The notes below the pieces were generated by a model, which was not told where the DNA came from, ran no database searches, and saw only the letters and a list, made by a program, of their open reading frames with translations. Positions 1 through 7,554 of a DNA stretch of 10,482 bases are shown here, in pieces. The position numbers and the translations under genes are program-made. The DNA comes from Actinomycetota bacterium (GTDB lineage: Bacteria > Actinomycetota > Actinomycetes > S36-B12): assembly GCA_027729865.1 (NCBI GenBank), contig JAQCBM010000043.1, forward strand, positions 1 through 10,482, in the 5' to 3' direction. Every line of letters starts with the position of its first letter. The first letter of the stretch is position 1.

Positions 1-400
1 GGTCGAACAGTTCGAGTTTGAATGCCGGCGCTGACTGCGCAACGCCGAGCGAGTAGCAGCGGACTTCGGTGGCGAGAAACGCCCCTCGCACCGTAGCGAT
101 CAGGTCGAATTCCGGATTGAAACGGTTCGACGAATATGTCTCGAGACTTTGCAGCCTCATCGAGACGAGGGTGACGAACTTCCACATTCGTCCAGTGAGC
201 ACGTCGCTGAGTGAGGTAGTTGAACGCGACCCGTCTTCGATCCAGTCGACTTCAGTTGAGGTGGCCTCAATTGGTTGGTCAATATCGACGAGACCGACTT
301 GATCCAATAGGTCCGAGTCCACCCACTCTGAGAAGAGGCGCGCGACTTCGTCGCCGTCTTCCGACCGGCTGTAAGCAAGCAGGGTGAGACGGTTGCTCAT
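1..400 (-). CDS. Hypothetical protein, last visible gene of the tubulin-like operon (3' end outside window)
   Basis: The minus-strand frame from an ATG at 400-398 stays open to the left edge and gives 133 residues, beginning MSNRLTLLAYSRSEDGDEVA. The ATG overlaps the TGA of the tubulin-like gene in an ATGA arrangement. No good Shine-Dalgarno lies just upstream, so translation is probably coupled to the upstream gene. The visible part is soluble and fairly acidic, with no signal peptide or membrane segment and no P-loop or other motif I can name. It contains an acidic stretch around residues 37-55 and a predicted helix/strand stretch after it. I do not recognise the family. Its position in the operon makes a role with the tubulin-like/VWA pair likely, but this is inference. 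A distinct GTPase is reported in related loci, yet nothing visible here shows GTPase motifs; they could lie beyond the edge. Confidence 0.75.
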   Translation of the reverse strand, partial: MSNRLTLLAYSRSEDGDEVARLFSEWVDSDLLDQVGLVDIDQPIEATSTEVDWIEDGSRSTTSLSDVLTGRMWKFVTLVSMRLQSLETYSSNRFNPEFDLIATVRGAFLATEVRCYSLGVAQSAPAFKLELFD

Positions 401-3400
401 ACGACGTTGACGTAGGTGCCGAAGGCTGCGATGGCGGACTTGACGTCTTCGAAACCTGCAGTGAGGTCGTCGATGAGTTCGCGTGACAGCGTGTCCTCGG
501 GATGAACCGCGCCGTATTGATCGCGGCACTCTTGACCAGTGAGTGGCTCGGCGGCGATCTGGCGGTATCTCGCAAGGTTCGCTTCGAGATACGTAATCAT
601 CGCGGCCTTGCGTTCCTCGCTTGTCGAGCCTCCAACACGCTCAGCCGCGAGCTGGTCAACTGGCTGGCAGGACCGGACACCGTCAGACACAAACTTTGTG
701 ACTTCTTCAGGCAGTGAATACGTCGCGCCTTGACGAACGCCGAGCTGGTGAAGTCGCTTGTATGCGTCGAAGGCTGCGACCTGGCGTGTCGGAGCTGCTG
801 CAAGCGTGAGCGGGAATGCTTCGAGAAGTGCCGGCAAAATATTGTTCTGGCTCACGTGGGTGAGCAGCGGGAACGGGAAGTCGACTGTTCCCGTCGCCGT
901 ACTGATTTTCACCGGGTGCGCCGGATCAGCCGTGATGTAACCCATCATGCGCGCGACCGCGAAACCTCGGGTCATCGCCCGACGACTCTCGTCGTGCAAC
1001 GGCACGAAGTCCTCCAACGTCTTCGTGCGACGCCAGAGCCAGAAGGCGCTGCGGATCTGCGCGGGGTTCGAACTCAGTTTCCCGACGACGGTGCCGAGTG
1101 GCTGACACACAGAGGTGACGATCATGGGGTGGACCGGATACTCAACGAATGAGGAGATGAGGACGGATTCGGCGTCTCGGTCAACGAAGCGTCCGGAGGT
1201 ATCTCCTCCGGTCTTTGTCGCGAGAATCTCGTCAACGATTGCTCGCGCCGGGTGACCGACCGGGAACGGGAATCCTTGCACCAGCGGAATGACCGACACC
1301 TGGCCTCGTGGGTGCACGACCGCGTTCAGAGCGGTGTCCAGCTCGATCAGCGGGCGTGACTGGTTGATTGCTTCTCCAAGTTTCTGACGGAATCGACGCA
1401 GACGTTCCGGATGCTCCTTAACCGGCTGACCAGTCGAATCGGTGTCTTGGAGGTAGCTCCGCAGACCCTCATTCAACGTTCTTGCCATCCGGCTCGATGG
1501 GCGTGACATCCAGGCGTTCACCCGGGCCTCGAGGTGATCGATGGTCGCCGCAACCGAGATACGTGGCTGGCCGCCCGGTGTCCAACGCACTCCCCCAGCA
1601 CCAATGTCTTCAACCCAGACTTGGGGTTCGACTCGCCGTTCGCCACCGGCCGCGAAGTCGCCGCAGGCCATGAGGTAACGCGTTGCGTCGACGGCGTCGG
1701 ATGGCTGGTAGTTCACGCCGTGCACGGACTCGTTGAGCACCATTTCAGTTGCCTCCGCAGAGAGGCTGTCGACGAGGCCGGGCCAGGAGGTCACGTCTTC
1801 GAGGAAGAACTCGACAGGTGACGGCAAGAAGCTCTCGGGGACGCCACCGTTGTGGGTGGGCCAGGTCTCGATGAGTGCTGGCTCTCCGTCGATGGAGGTA
1901 ACCATCTCGTAGACGTGGCCGTGGGCCATTTCGAGTTTTGCTTGCAGCGGCTTGAGTACTTGCTGGGCGAAGGCGTCCATCGCTTCAGACACCTTCTCGC
2001 GGCGAATCTTCAACCACTCGAACGCGACCGATCGTGCGATCTGGTCGAGCCCGTTCTGAACGGAACTATTCGCGAACTGCACCTTGCCGGATCCGACTGC
2101 CCGCAACGCAGCTATGCCCTCCTCATGAGCCGTCTGGCTTTGTTCCCGGGCGGTGTGTGCCTCATGCAGCACTTCGGCGGCAACGGATTCCAACTCGGTG
2201 TACGCGGCACCAACCAGTTCAGCTGCGACCTTCAGTCCGAACTCTCCAACGAACGCTGACGTGACACGCAGCACTCGTTCGAAAATCTCAGGACCCCATT
2301 CGACGACGATGCGCTCGTACCCGCTGACCGCGTCACCTGACGCGCGACGGCGCACAGAATCTGATTGCTGAGACAGCAATGCCGCCCACTCATCACCAGA
2401 GCGTTCCTGACCGGCGAGTGGACCGGACAACTCATTGCGAATCTTCGCCAGCTCGTCCTTCGCATCGGCCGTGAACCGTTCCTGAACCTGGTTTGCGTCC
2501 TGCCCGCGTTCGTTCAACTGGCAGGCGTTCAAGAATTCGATCAGATGGCTCTGAGAGAGACGCGCAATCATCGCCGCATCCGTCAGACTTTTCGCGTCGC
2601 TACCAAACTCGACTGCCGCACGCTTGCGATGCCCCTCATAGAGATGCTCGATGGTTTCCCGCAAGAACAACTTTTCCGCGTAGTCGCGGAAACGATCACG
2701 ACCAATCGACAACGTCGACGAACCAAACGACGACACCACACCCCGATGGAACTCCTGCCCAAACGGATACCCGCCCTGATTCGTGATGCTGTACGGGGTC
2801 CAGTTGACGGTGATGAAGTTCCAGATCTGTTCTTGGACGTTGCCGGACATCACCCACGAGCCGAGCGCCTCACCGACCGCCCGGTACACGTTCTTCGACG
2901 ACTGAAGATCGATTCCATCTAGGTTTTTGCGGCCGATCACGAACACCGAGTGCGGCCCACGGTTATCCGTCGCAACATTGGCCGGGATCAACGCCGACCC
3001 GGACAACTCGTTGTCCCAATAGGCCGACATCAATTCCGACATGAAGGCCATTCCGTTTGCCGACATGGCGTCGGACGATTGGGCGCCGAAGATGTCTGCG
3101 GAGAAGACGACTGCGATGGGAAATGCGCCGCCTTCATCGGTGCGGCGCACGAGATCGATGACGTCGAGCATGATGCCGGCCCCGGTTCCGCCTGCCATCG
3201 AACCCAACACGACAACGATCGGTTCTGGTGTTGCTGTGCCCGCGGGAACTGGCACCCCGAGGTGTTCCGACACCCGCTGCAACTCAGGGCCTCCCGCTGC
3301 GCATTCAGAGAACGCTTCTTGGATCTTGGGTCGGACCACTGTTGCGAGAGACACAACGCCGGCGGCTCGTCCGACTGCTCGCATCTGTCCGGCGCCGTCG

Positions 3401-3738
3401 TGCAGTGGAACGTGTACTTGTGAGGCCTCTGGACGCCATCCGATTAGTTCGCGGTAGCCCGCGGTTCCGGGCCCATAGGTGGCCATGAGTGCGTTGTCGA
3501 GGGCGGAGAAGGTACCGAAGCTGAGCGAGACGCTGAGGTAGTCGGTGCTGGGCATCGTCGGGATTTCGCCAGGGGCCTCTTGGATGTTCAGGGTGTCGAG
3601 GCCGATGAACCTCCAAGCGCGTGGAAATCCGCCGGTCCAGCCGGAGTGGGCCAGTTGACGTCGCACTGAGTCGCGGATGTAGCGGACGGCTTTCTGTCCG
3701 GATCCTCCGCAGCCGATCATGATGACTGGTCTCAACAT
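397..3738 (-). CDS. Large tubulin/FtsZ-superfamily protein (Tubulin_2-like, FtsZl type)
   Basis: This 1113 aa protein carries nucleotide-binding loops of the tubulin/FtsZ fold near its N-terminus. There is a glycine-rich loop MIGCGGSGQKA at about residues 7-17 (the FtsZ T1 position), a FIGLDT strand at 44-49, and the signature SMAGGTGAG at 180-188 (the T4 loop, GGTGAG against GGGTGSG). FtsZ is about 350-400 aa, so roughly 700 residues follow the conserved core. These are mainly helical and charged in the middle (about 370-620), with no membrane segment. I could not find a clear T7 loop with catalytic acidic residues. The ATG at 3738 has AGGGAG at 3745-3750 with a 6-base spacer. The gene lies 30 bases after the VWA gene and overlaps the next gene by 4 bases. 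By family knowledge such proteins bind GTP and may polymerise at membranes; polymerisation here is inferred. It is not cell-division FtsZ. Confidence 0.88.
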   Translation of the reverse strand: MLRPVIMIGCGGSGQKAVRYIRDSVRRQLAHSGWTGGFPRAWRFIGLDTLNIQEAPGEIPTMPSTDYLSVSLSFGTFSALDNALMATYGPGTAGYRELIGWRPEASQVHVPLHDGAGQMRAVGRAAGVVSLATVVRPKIQEAFSECAAGGPELQRVSEHLGVPVPAGTATPEPIVVVLGSMAGGTGAGIMLDVIDLVRRTDEGGAFPIAVVFSADIFGAQSSDAMSANGMAFMSELMSAYWDNELSGSALIPANVATDNRGPHSVFVIGRKNLDGIDLQSSKNVYRAVGEALGSWVMSGNVQEQIWNFITVNWTPYSITNQGGYPFGQEFHRGVVSSFGSSTLSIGRDRFRDYAEKLFLRETIEHLYEGHRKRAAVEFGSDAKSLTDAAMIARLSQSHLIEFLNACQLNERGQDANQVQERFTADAKDELAKIRNELSGPLAGQERSGDEWAALLSQQSDSVRRRASGDAVSGYERIVVEWGPEIFERVLRVTSAFVGEFGLKVAAELVGAAYTELESVAAEVLHEAHTAREQSQTAHEEGIAALRAVGSGKVQFANSSVQNGLDQIARSVAFEWLKIRREKVSEAMDAFAQQVLKPLQAKLEMAHGHVYEMVTSIDGEPALIETWPTHNGGVPESFLPSPVEFFLEDVTSWPGLVDSLSAEATEMVLNESVHGVNYQPSDAVDATRYLMACGDFAAGGERRVEPQVWVEDIGAGGVRWTPGGQPRISVAATIDHLEARVNAWMSRPSSRMARTLNEGLRSYLQDTDSTGQPVKEHPERLRRFRQKLGEAINQSRPLIELDTALNAVVHPRGQVSVIPLVQGFPFPVGHPARAIVDEILATKTGGDTSGRFVDRDAESVLISSFVEYPVHPMIVTSVCQPLGTVVGKLSSNPAQIRSAFWLWRRTKTLEDFVPLHDESRRAMTRGFAVARMMGYITADPAHPVKISTATGTVDFPFPLLTHVSQNNILPALLEAFPLTLAAAPTRQVAAFDAYKRLHQLGVRQGATYSLPEEVTKFVSDGVRSCQPVDQLAAERVGGSTSEERKAAMITYLEANLARYRQIAAEPLTGQECRDQYGAVHPEDTLSRELIDDLTAGFEDVKSAIAAFGTYVNVV

Positions 3739-3768
3739 GGTTTTCTCCCTCGGGTGTTCGGTGTGTCG

Positions 3769-6700
3769 TTACGCGAACGGGTCGAATCCGCTCGACGGCG
3801 GTCGTGGTGTACTGGGTTGGTCAGACGAGTTCGTCGAGGCTGTTGGCGACGGTCCTCCGAACGGGTCTGACGACGGAGCGTTGAACGGGTCAGGGCTCGC
3901 CGGCGGCGGTGTCGAGTCGGTTTGTTGGTTCACCACCTCAGGCTCGGCGTCGATGTCCGCCTCCGGGACCGGTGTTGCCAACGCCGAGCGAAGCGCTCCA
4001 ATGTTGCGTGCCGCAGCCGACTCAAGGGTTTGCTGCAACCGGTCGAGCTGGGCGTCAATTGGCTGTTCGTTTTCTGGCCGCAGCATGAACCAGAGGACTC
4101 CGTTGACTGCCGCCTTATTGGCAAGGTCCATGCGGGCACTGCTGGGTATGCGTATGGTCCAGGCACGTGCGAGCCCGACGGGGACGACACCGGCGCAGCC
4201 GGACGTCGTTGGGGGATCGAAGCCTGCTGGGCCGATCATAAAGTTTCCCGGCGAGGTGACGCGCACCATGGGTTCCTGCTGAATCGTGAGGCCGCGACGT
4301 TCACCGATGAAGGTTTTGAGCCAACCGATAGTGAATGTCTGCTGTCCGATCTGGCCGTGGGACCTCGCTTTTTCGAATTCGCTTGCGAATTTAAGGTCTT
4401 GCGGCTCGACTCGAAGCCGGTTGCTGTCTGTAGGCACCACATCGTTGGCGTCGGTGATGCGGACAGCGATCTCTGCGTAACGGCTTCCCAGTGGCGTTGG
4501 GATCCACTTCGCGATCACCGTGGTGTACGCAGCTCTCACGAGTAGCTGAATGAGTACGAAGGCGAGGCTTGCGAGCGCGATTACCCGCCAGAAGCTGCGG
4601 TTGTCTCGAGGGCGCCCCATACCGAAGTCGTCGACGAGGAACGTCTCCGGTTGTTGTTTGTCGCTTGCCGCGACGGCGGTGCCGTCCACCTGGACCTCGA
4701 TCTCGAGTCCAGAAACCTGGTCGATCGCGGCCGTCCAGTCGTGGCTGATTTCGATAACACAGTCGTAGACCTCGTCACCCGGAGTGATGTCATCGCAACC
4801 GGCCTTGTCGCCGACTTCGAACCGCTCACCCGCCCACTCACCGGGTAGCTCGGGTTGGGTCACAATGCTGAGGACTTGCACGCTTCCGACGCCTTCGCGA
4901 GGCCGTTCGAGTTGGAGCGTGACCCGTACCGACCCACGCGGATCATCGGCCGTGACGTCAGCGACGTCGTGGTCTTCGAAGAGCACCGGGAGGCCGTCGT
5001 CGGCACGAATTCCAATCGACGTCGTCACGGGATCTTCCAGTCGGCGGGTGATTCCAGTCACTAGGTGAGTCACAGTCGGTGTGACGTCAAGCTGAAGTCG
5101 GGTCCCGTTCGCTGCCCTGAGCGCCGCGTCAATATCCTCCGGTGGCACTTCAAAACTGCCGTCGGCCTTCATCGTCAGCGTGTCGAGTCGTCTGACTTCG
5201 GATCCTCCGATGGACATTGCGACGTCGATAGTGACTTCGAAAGCAGGGTGTTTAGGAACCCGGACGCCACTTCGTGCAACGAGTAGCTCGATTCCCTCGT
5301 TCGAGTCGTTGCTGGCCCACTCCTCAAGATCGATCACCTGCGATCCCTTGATCTTAATCTGAGTGTCTGCATCCAACCAGAGAATTGCTGGCTCGATCTC
5401 GACGAGGTATTTCTCGCTGTCAAGCACGGTAAAGCTGGCTTCACCTTCGAGTTCAAGAGCCCACTCCCAACCTTGGGCCCCTTCGGCCAGACGATTCAGG
5501 TCAGACATCCGCACAATGCGGGTTGAGTTGCCGGACGGGTCATCGATGACGCGTTCGAGCTTGACGAGCCGCTCGGAATCACCCAACCGAGTCATAAGGC
5601 TGATGTCAGGTTCAAGTGGTTCTGATACGGCGTTGTCGACCAGCGGCACTTCGCCGAGCGTCAGCTGGAGATCAAGGTCATCTGATTGAAGTTCCGAAAG
5701 CGACGGGGCGAACCCGACGGCTGTTTCGACAGCGACTACACCGGGGACGATCTGAGCGAACACGTTTGGAACTGTCTCGTCGTAGGCCGATACCTGCAGG
5801 GTCCACCGTCCGGTCCAATCGTCGGGGCTCGGGTTCGTTCCTTCGAGCCACAACCAACTGCCGATCCGGGTCGCGGAAATCCCGAGGCCCACCTCGGTAC
5901 CTGCGTCGGCGAGCGTTCGGACCTCTCCGGTGGGGGACGAGAGTGTGAATGTCGCTGCAGATGTTTCAGGCGTCTCTACGTAGAGCGCAAAGGACTTGAC
6001 GTAGTTCCCAAGCACAAAGTCAATGGCGCAAGTCTCGGAGCTGGCCGGACACGACCAACGAACGTCAGCCTCACCCTTCGGATCGTCGGTGATTTCGATC
6101 AATGCGTCGCCGATGAGACGCACCAGTCTCTCGACGAGCGTGCTTGCATCGTTGACTTCTTCGAAGACGCCCAGCGGCTCTGATGTTCCACAGACGAAGT
6201 TCGCCTGCAGGCCCGCGTTGGACGGAACCGGCTCACCTTCAGCGATTGACCGGACGAGCGCGAACTCGCGATCTCGTCGACTGTCACTCCATGTTTCTTT
6301 GCCGAGGCCTACTGCGACAAGGGGACGTTCAGCTTTACGGAGTCGCTCGACAGGACCTCGTGCGCCGCACAGAGCGTCACCTTCGATTTCTGCGATCTCT
6401 GATTCGCCGTAAGTGGGCGCGTTAGCTCTGTTGTCGTTGTCAGTGTCGTAGCGCCCATCGGTGAACCACAGCAGCAGGGAGCAGCTGCCGTCGTAGTCGT
6501 CGAGAACGTCAGCCGCTTGATTTAGTGCGGCCGAGTAGTTGGTGAAGAACTCGTTGTCGAGCGTCTTGTAGTTCTGTGCTTCGTCCTTCGCTCTTTCGAG
6601 GTCTTCGCTCGTTTGGAGTCGGGTCCACTTGCCTTTGCGGTAGGTCTCGCCAAATCCGTCGAATCGGACGTCAATCGGCACGGGTCGGCCCGCGGACGCG

Positions 6701-6987
6701 AGGCTCTGGCCTAGCCGAAAGATCGCGTCGATGGCCTCCTTGGAGGCTTCGACACGCTGGTCCCTGGGGTCGGTGCCTGCTTCACCGTCAAGAAGTTGAA
6801 GGCTCTGCGACATGTCGAGGAGCACGAGTACGCCAAGTTGTCGGCTTTCCTTCACGCAATCGATCAGGGGCCTGAAGGCGCTATTCGTCGACGTCCCAGA
6901 AGCTCCCGTGTCCTGCGCGCGAACTGTGACTCCGGAGGCGAGCAGGAGGAGGCCAACCAGGAGCGGCAGAGTGGATCTGGCCCTCAC
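3769..6987 (-). CDS. Secreted, single-pass membrane VWA-domain protein with DPF-motif cytoplasmic tail
   Basis: The 1072 aa protein starts with a clear Sec signal peptide (MRAR, then a leucine-rich core, likely cut after VRA at 22-24). A VWA domain spans about 50-290 with an intact metal-ion (MIDAS) motif: D58-M-S60-Q-S62, and TDG at 176-178. A long beta-rich ectodomain follows. I count eight cysteines outside the membrane, an even number that fits disulfides. One membrane helix sits at about 799-819 (after NRSFWRV, ending before RAAYTTV). About 250 cytoplasmic residues follow: a compact beta-rich domain, then a Pro/Ser tail with DPF at 1033-1035, 1041-1043 and 1069-1071, ending GFDPFA. The start is GTG at 6987, overlapping the upstream stop as GTGA, with a GAGGT ribosome site upstream. 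VWA domains bind protein ligands through a metal ion. Topology suggests a link between an outside ligand and the cytoplasmic tubulin-like protein, which is inference. Confidence 0.88.
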   Translation of the reverse strand: MRARSTLPLLVGLLLLASGVTVRAQDTGASGTSTNSAFRPLIDCVKESRQLGVLVLLDMSQSLQLLDGEAGTDPRDQRVEASKEAIDAIFRLGQSLASAGRPVPIDVRFDGFGETYRKGKWTRLQTSEDLERAKDEAQNYKTLDNEFFTNYSAALNQAADVLDDYDGSCSLLLWFTDGRYDTDNDNRANAPTYGESEIAEIEGDALCGARGPVERLRKAERPLVAVGLGKETWSDSRRDREFALVRSIAEGEPVPSNAGLQANFVCGTSEPLGVFEEVNDASTLVERLVRLIGDALIEITDDPKGEADVRWSCPASSETCAIDFVLGNYVKSFALYVETPETSAATFTLSSPTGEVRTLADAGTEVGLGISATRIGSWLWLEGTNPSPDDWTGRWTLQVSAYDETVPNVFAQIVPGVVAVETAVGFAPSLSELQSDDLDLQLTLGEVPLVDNAVSEPLEPDISLMTRLGDSERLVKLERVIDDPSGNSTRIVRMSDLNRLAEGAQGWEWALELEGEASFTVLDSEKYLVEIEPAILWLDADTQIKIKGSQVIDLEEWASNDSNEGIELLVARSGVRVPKHPAFEVTIDVAMSIGGSEVRRLDTLTMKADGSFEVPPEDIDAALRAANGTRLQLDVTPTVTHLVTGITRRLEDPVTTSIGIRADDGLPVLFEDHDVADVTADDPRGSVRVTLQLERPREGVGSVQVLSIVTQPELPGEWAGERFEVGDKAGCDDITPGDEVYDCVIEISHDWTAAIDQVSGLEIEVQVDGTAVAASDKQQPETFLVDDFGMGRPRDNRSFWRVIALASLAFVLIQLLVRAAYTTVIAKWIPTPLGSRYAEIAVRITDANDVVPTDSNRLRVEPQDLKFASEFEKARSHGQIGQQTFTIGWLKTFIGERRGLTIQQEPMVRVTSPGNFMIGPAGFDPPTTSGCAGVVPVGLARAWTIRIPSSARMDLANKAAVNGVLWFMLRPENEQPIDAQLDRLQQTLESAAARNIGALRSALATPVPEADIDAEPEVVNQQTDSTPPPASPDPFNAPSSDPFGGPSPTASTNSSDQPSTPRPPSSGFDPFA

Positions 6988-7343
6988 TTTGCTACCTCGT
7001 TCGCAAGGCGCAGGATGTTCACTGCGCCGGTGACGAGGGCGAGAAAGCGAAGGGCTCGGGCGGCCGCGGAGACGTTCAGTCCGCGTCGTACGTAGTTCGC
7101 ATTGAGTTCACGCTGGCGCTGGTCGAGTGCGGCGAACATCGCGACCACCGTGGCCACGATGCTTGCGCCGTAGCCGGTACTCGACATTGGGATGCTGCCG
7201 GAAAGGCAGGTAATCGCGCTGAGAAGCCACGCCGCGGCGGAGGTTACGACGGGCCAGGTTCGCGATGTCAACTGAGCGGGTTGCCCTACCGCGCTACTGA
7301 GGTTCGGAGGTGATGAGAAGAGCTCCGACATCAACGAAGACAT
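6984..7343 (-). CDS. Small hydrophobic membrane protein, first gene of the VWA/tubulin-like operon
   Basis: This reading frame encodes a protein of about 119 aa with no family I recognise. From the ATG at 7343 there is a Ser/Pro-rich N-terminus of about 28 residues. Two convincing membrane segments follow (around WPVVTSAAAWLLSAITCL and YGASIVATVVAMFAAL), then a charged stretch DQRQRELNANYVRRG and a third hydrophobic segment (RALRFLALVTGAVNILRL). The start is uncertain: a GTG at 7349 adds two residues, an ATG at 7331 removes four, and none has a convincing Shine-Dalgarno. The TGA overlaps the GTG start of the VWA gene by 4 bases (GTGA), so the two are probably translationally coupled and made in related amounts. 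It may be a membrane partner of the VWA protein, but only position supports this. That it is a real gene is supported by the overlap, the membrane-helix pattern and the AT-rich promoter-like region upstream. Confidence 0.72.
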   Translation of the reverse strand: MSSLMSELFSSPPNLSSAVGQPAQLTSRTWPVVTSAAAWLLSAITCLSGSIPMSSTGYGASIVATVVAMFAALDQRQRELNANYVRRGLNVSAAARALRFLALVTGAVNILRLANEVAK

Positions 7344-7358
7344 TTCCACGTTTCGCCG

Positions 7359-7401
7359 AACAAAGTCAATTACGAACTGACTTCTATCAACAAAGACAAT
7401 T
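7359..7401. repeat. Pair of 13-base direct repeats, candidate operator
   Basis: AACAAAGTCAATT at 7359-7371 and AACAAAGACAATT at 7389-7401 differ at one base and lie exactly 30 bases apart, about three helical turns, so a protein bound to both would sit on one DNA face. A shorter related copy, GACAATT, occurs at 7413-7419. They lie between the candidate -10 element and the first operon gene. A repressor or autoregulation site is plausible but unproven. Confidence 0.45.
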
Positions 7402-7416
7402 CGATCGCTTCGGACA

Positions 7417-7425
7417 ATTTTATCA
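7417..7425 (-). promoter_or_regulatory. Extended -10-like element facing the VWA/tubulin-like operon
   Basis: On the minus strand this reads TGATAAAAT: a TG dinucleotide one base before TAAAAT, which matches TATAAT at 5 of 6 positions. There is no good -35 hexamer at 16-18 bases, as is common for extended -10 promoters. Transcription would begin near 7410 and leave a leader of about 60-70 bases before the first gene. The prediction rests on the motif alone. Confidence 0.35.
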
Positions 7426-7434
7426 GACGATAAT

Positions 7435-7446
7435 TATCAATTGATA
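7435..7446. repeat. 12-base perfect palindrome TATCAATTGATA
   Basis: TATCAATTGATA is its own reverse complement and overlaps a second 10-base palindrome, GATAATTATC, at 7429-7438. Both lie just upstream of the candidate minus-strand -10 element. Such symmetry suits a dimeric regulator, though AT-rich sequence yields short palindromes by chance fairly often. Confidence 0.35.
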
Positions 7447-7542
7447 CACAAACAAGAAAGCGAGCTCTGTCCGATCTCCCCGAATAGGGCAAAAGCAGTT
7501 GCTGTCAACATTGTGATTAATGTGCAACCAGTTGTCTGATCG

Positions 7543-7549
7543 AGAGGAG
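7543..7549 (+). promoter_or_regulatory. Strong ribosome binding site fixing the GTG start at 7555
   Basis: AGAGGAG lies 5 bases before the GTG at 7555. It is the best Shine-Dalgarno match around the 5' end of the RDD gene and places the start there. The resulting N-terminus begins just before the conserved R9 and D16 of the family. Confidence 0.7.
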
Positions 7550-7554
7550 CTGTT

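Larger units (their letters stand above)
7350..7554. promoter_or_regulatory. AT-rich divergent intergenic region (two promoters expected)
   Basis: About 205 bases separate the minus-strand operon from the plus-strand RDD/Mrr unit. The stretch is visibly richer in A and T than the genes on either side, especially 7360-7460. It contains two near-identical direct repeats, a 12-base palindrome and an extended -10-like element (listed separately). I see no convincing open reading frame or RNA gene in it. Both transcription units must start here or further inside, so a shared regulator could act on both; that is inference. Confidence 0.7.

Noticed and set aside
730..1152. Plus-strand open frame of 140 codons inside the tubulin-like gene
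   Set aside because: It is antisense to a gene with clear motifs, rich in Arg, Cys and His as expected from the reverse of GC-biased codons, and shows no domain.
2365..2922. Plus-strand open frame of 185 codons inside the tubulin-like gene
   Set aside because: Antisense shadow with Arg-rich composition, no recognisable motif and no ribosome site that I could see.
397..3738. Canonical cell-division FtsZ
   Set aside because: Length is about three times that of FtsZ, the signature is GGTGAG in a divergent context, there is no FtsZ C-terminal peptide, and no division genes surround it.
3922..4545. Plus-strand open frame of 207 codons inside the VWA gene
   Set aside because: Opposite strand of a protein with intact domains; the translated product has no coherent features.
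3769..6987. TerY- or MoxR-type VWA partner
   Set aside because: No Ter-domain or AAA ATPase gene is in view, and the signal peptide and membrane helix put the VWA outside the cell.
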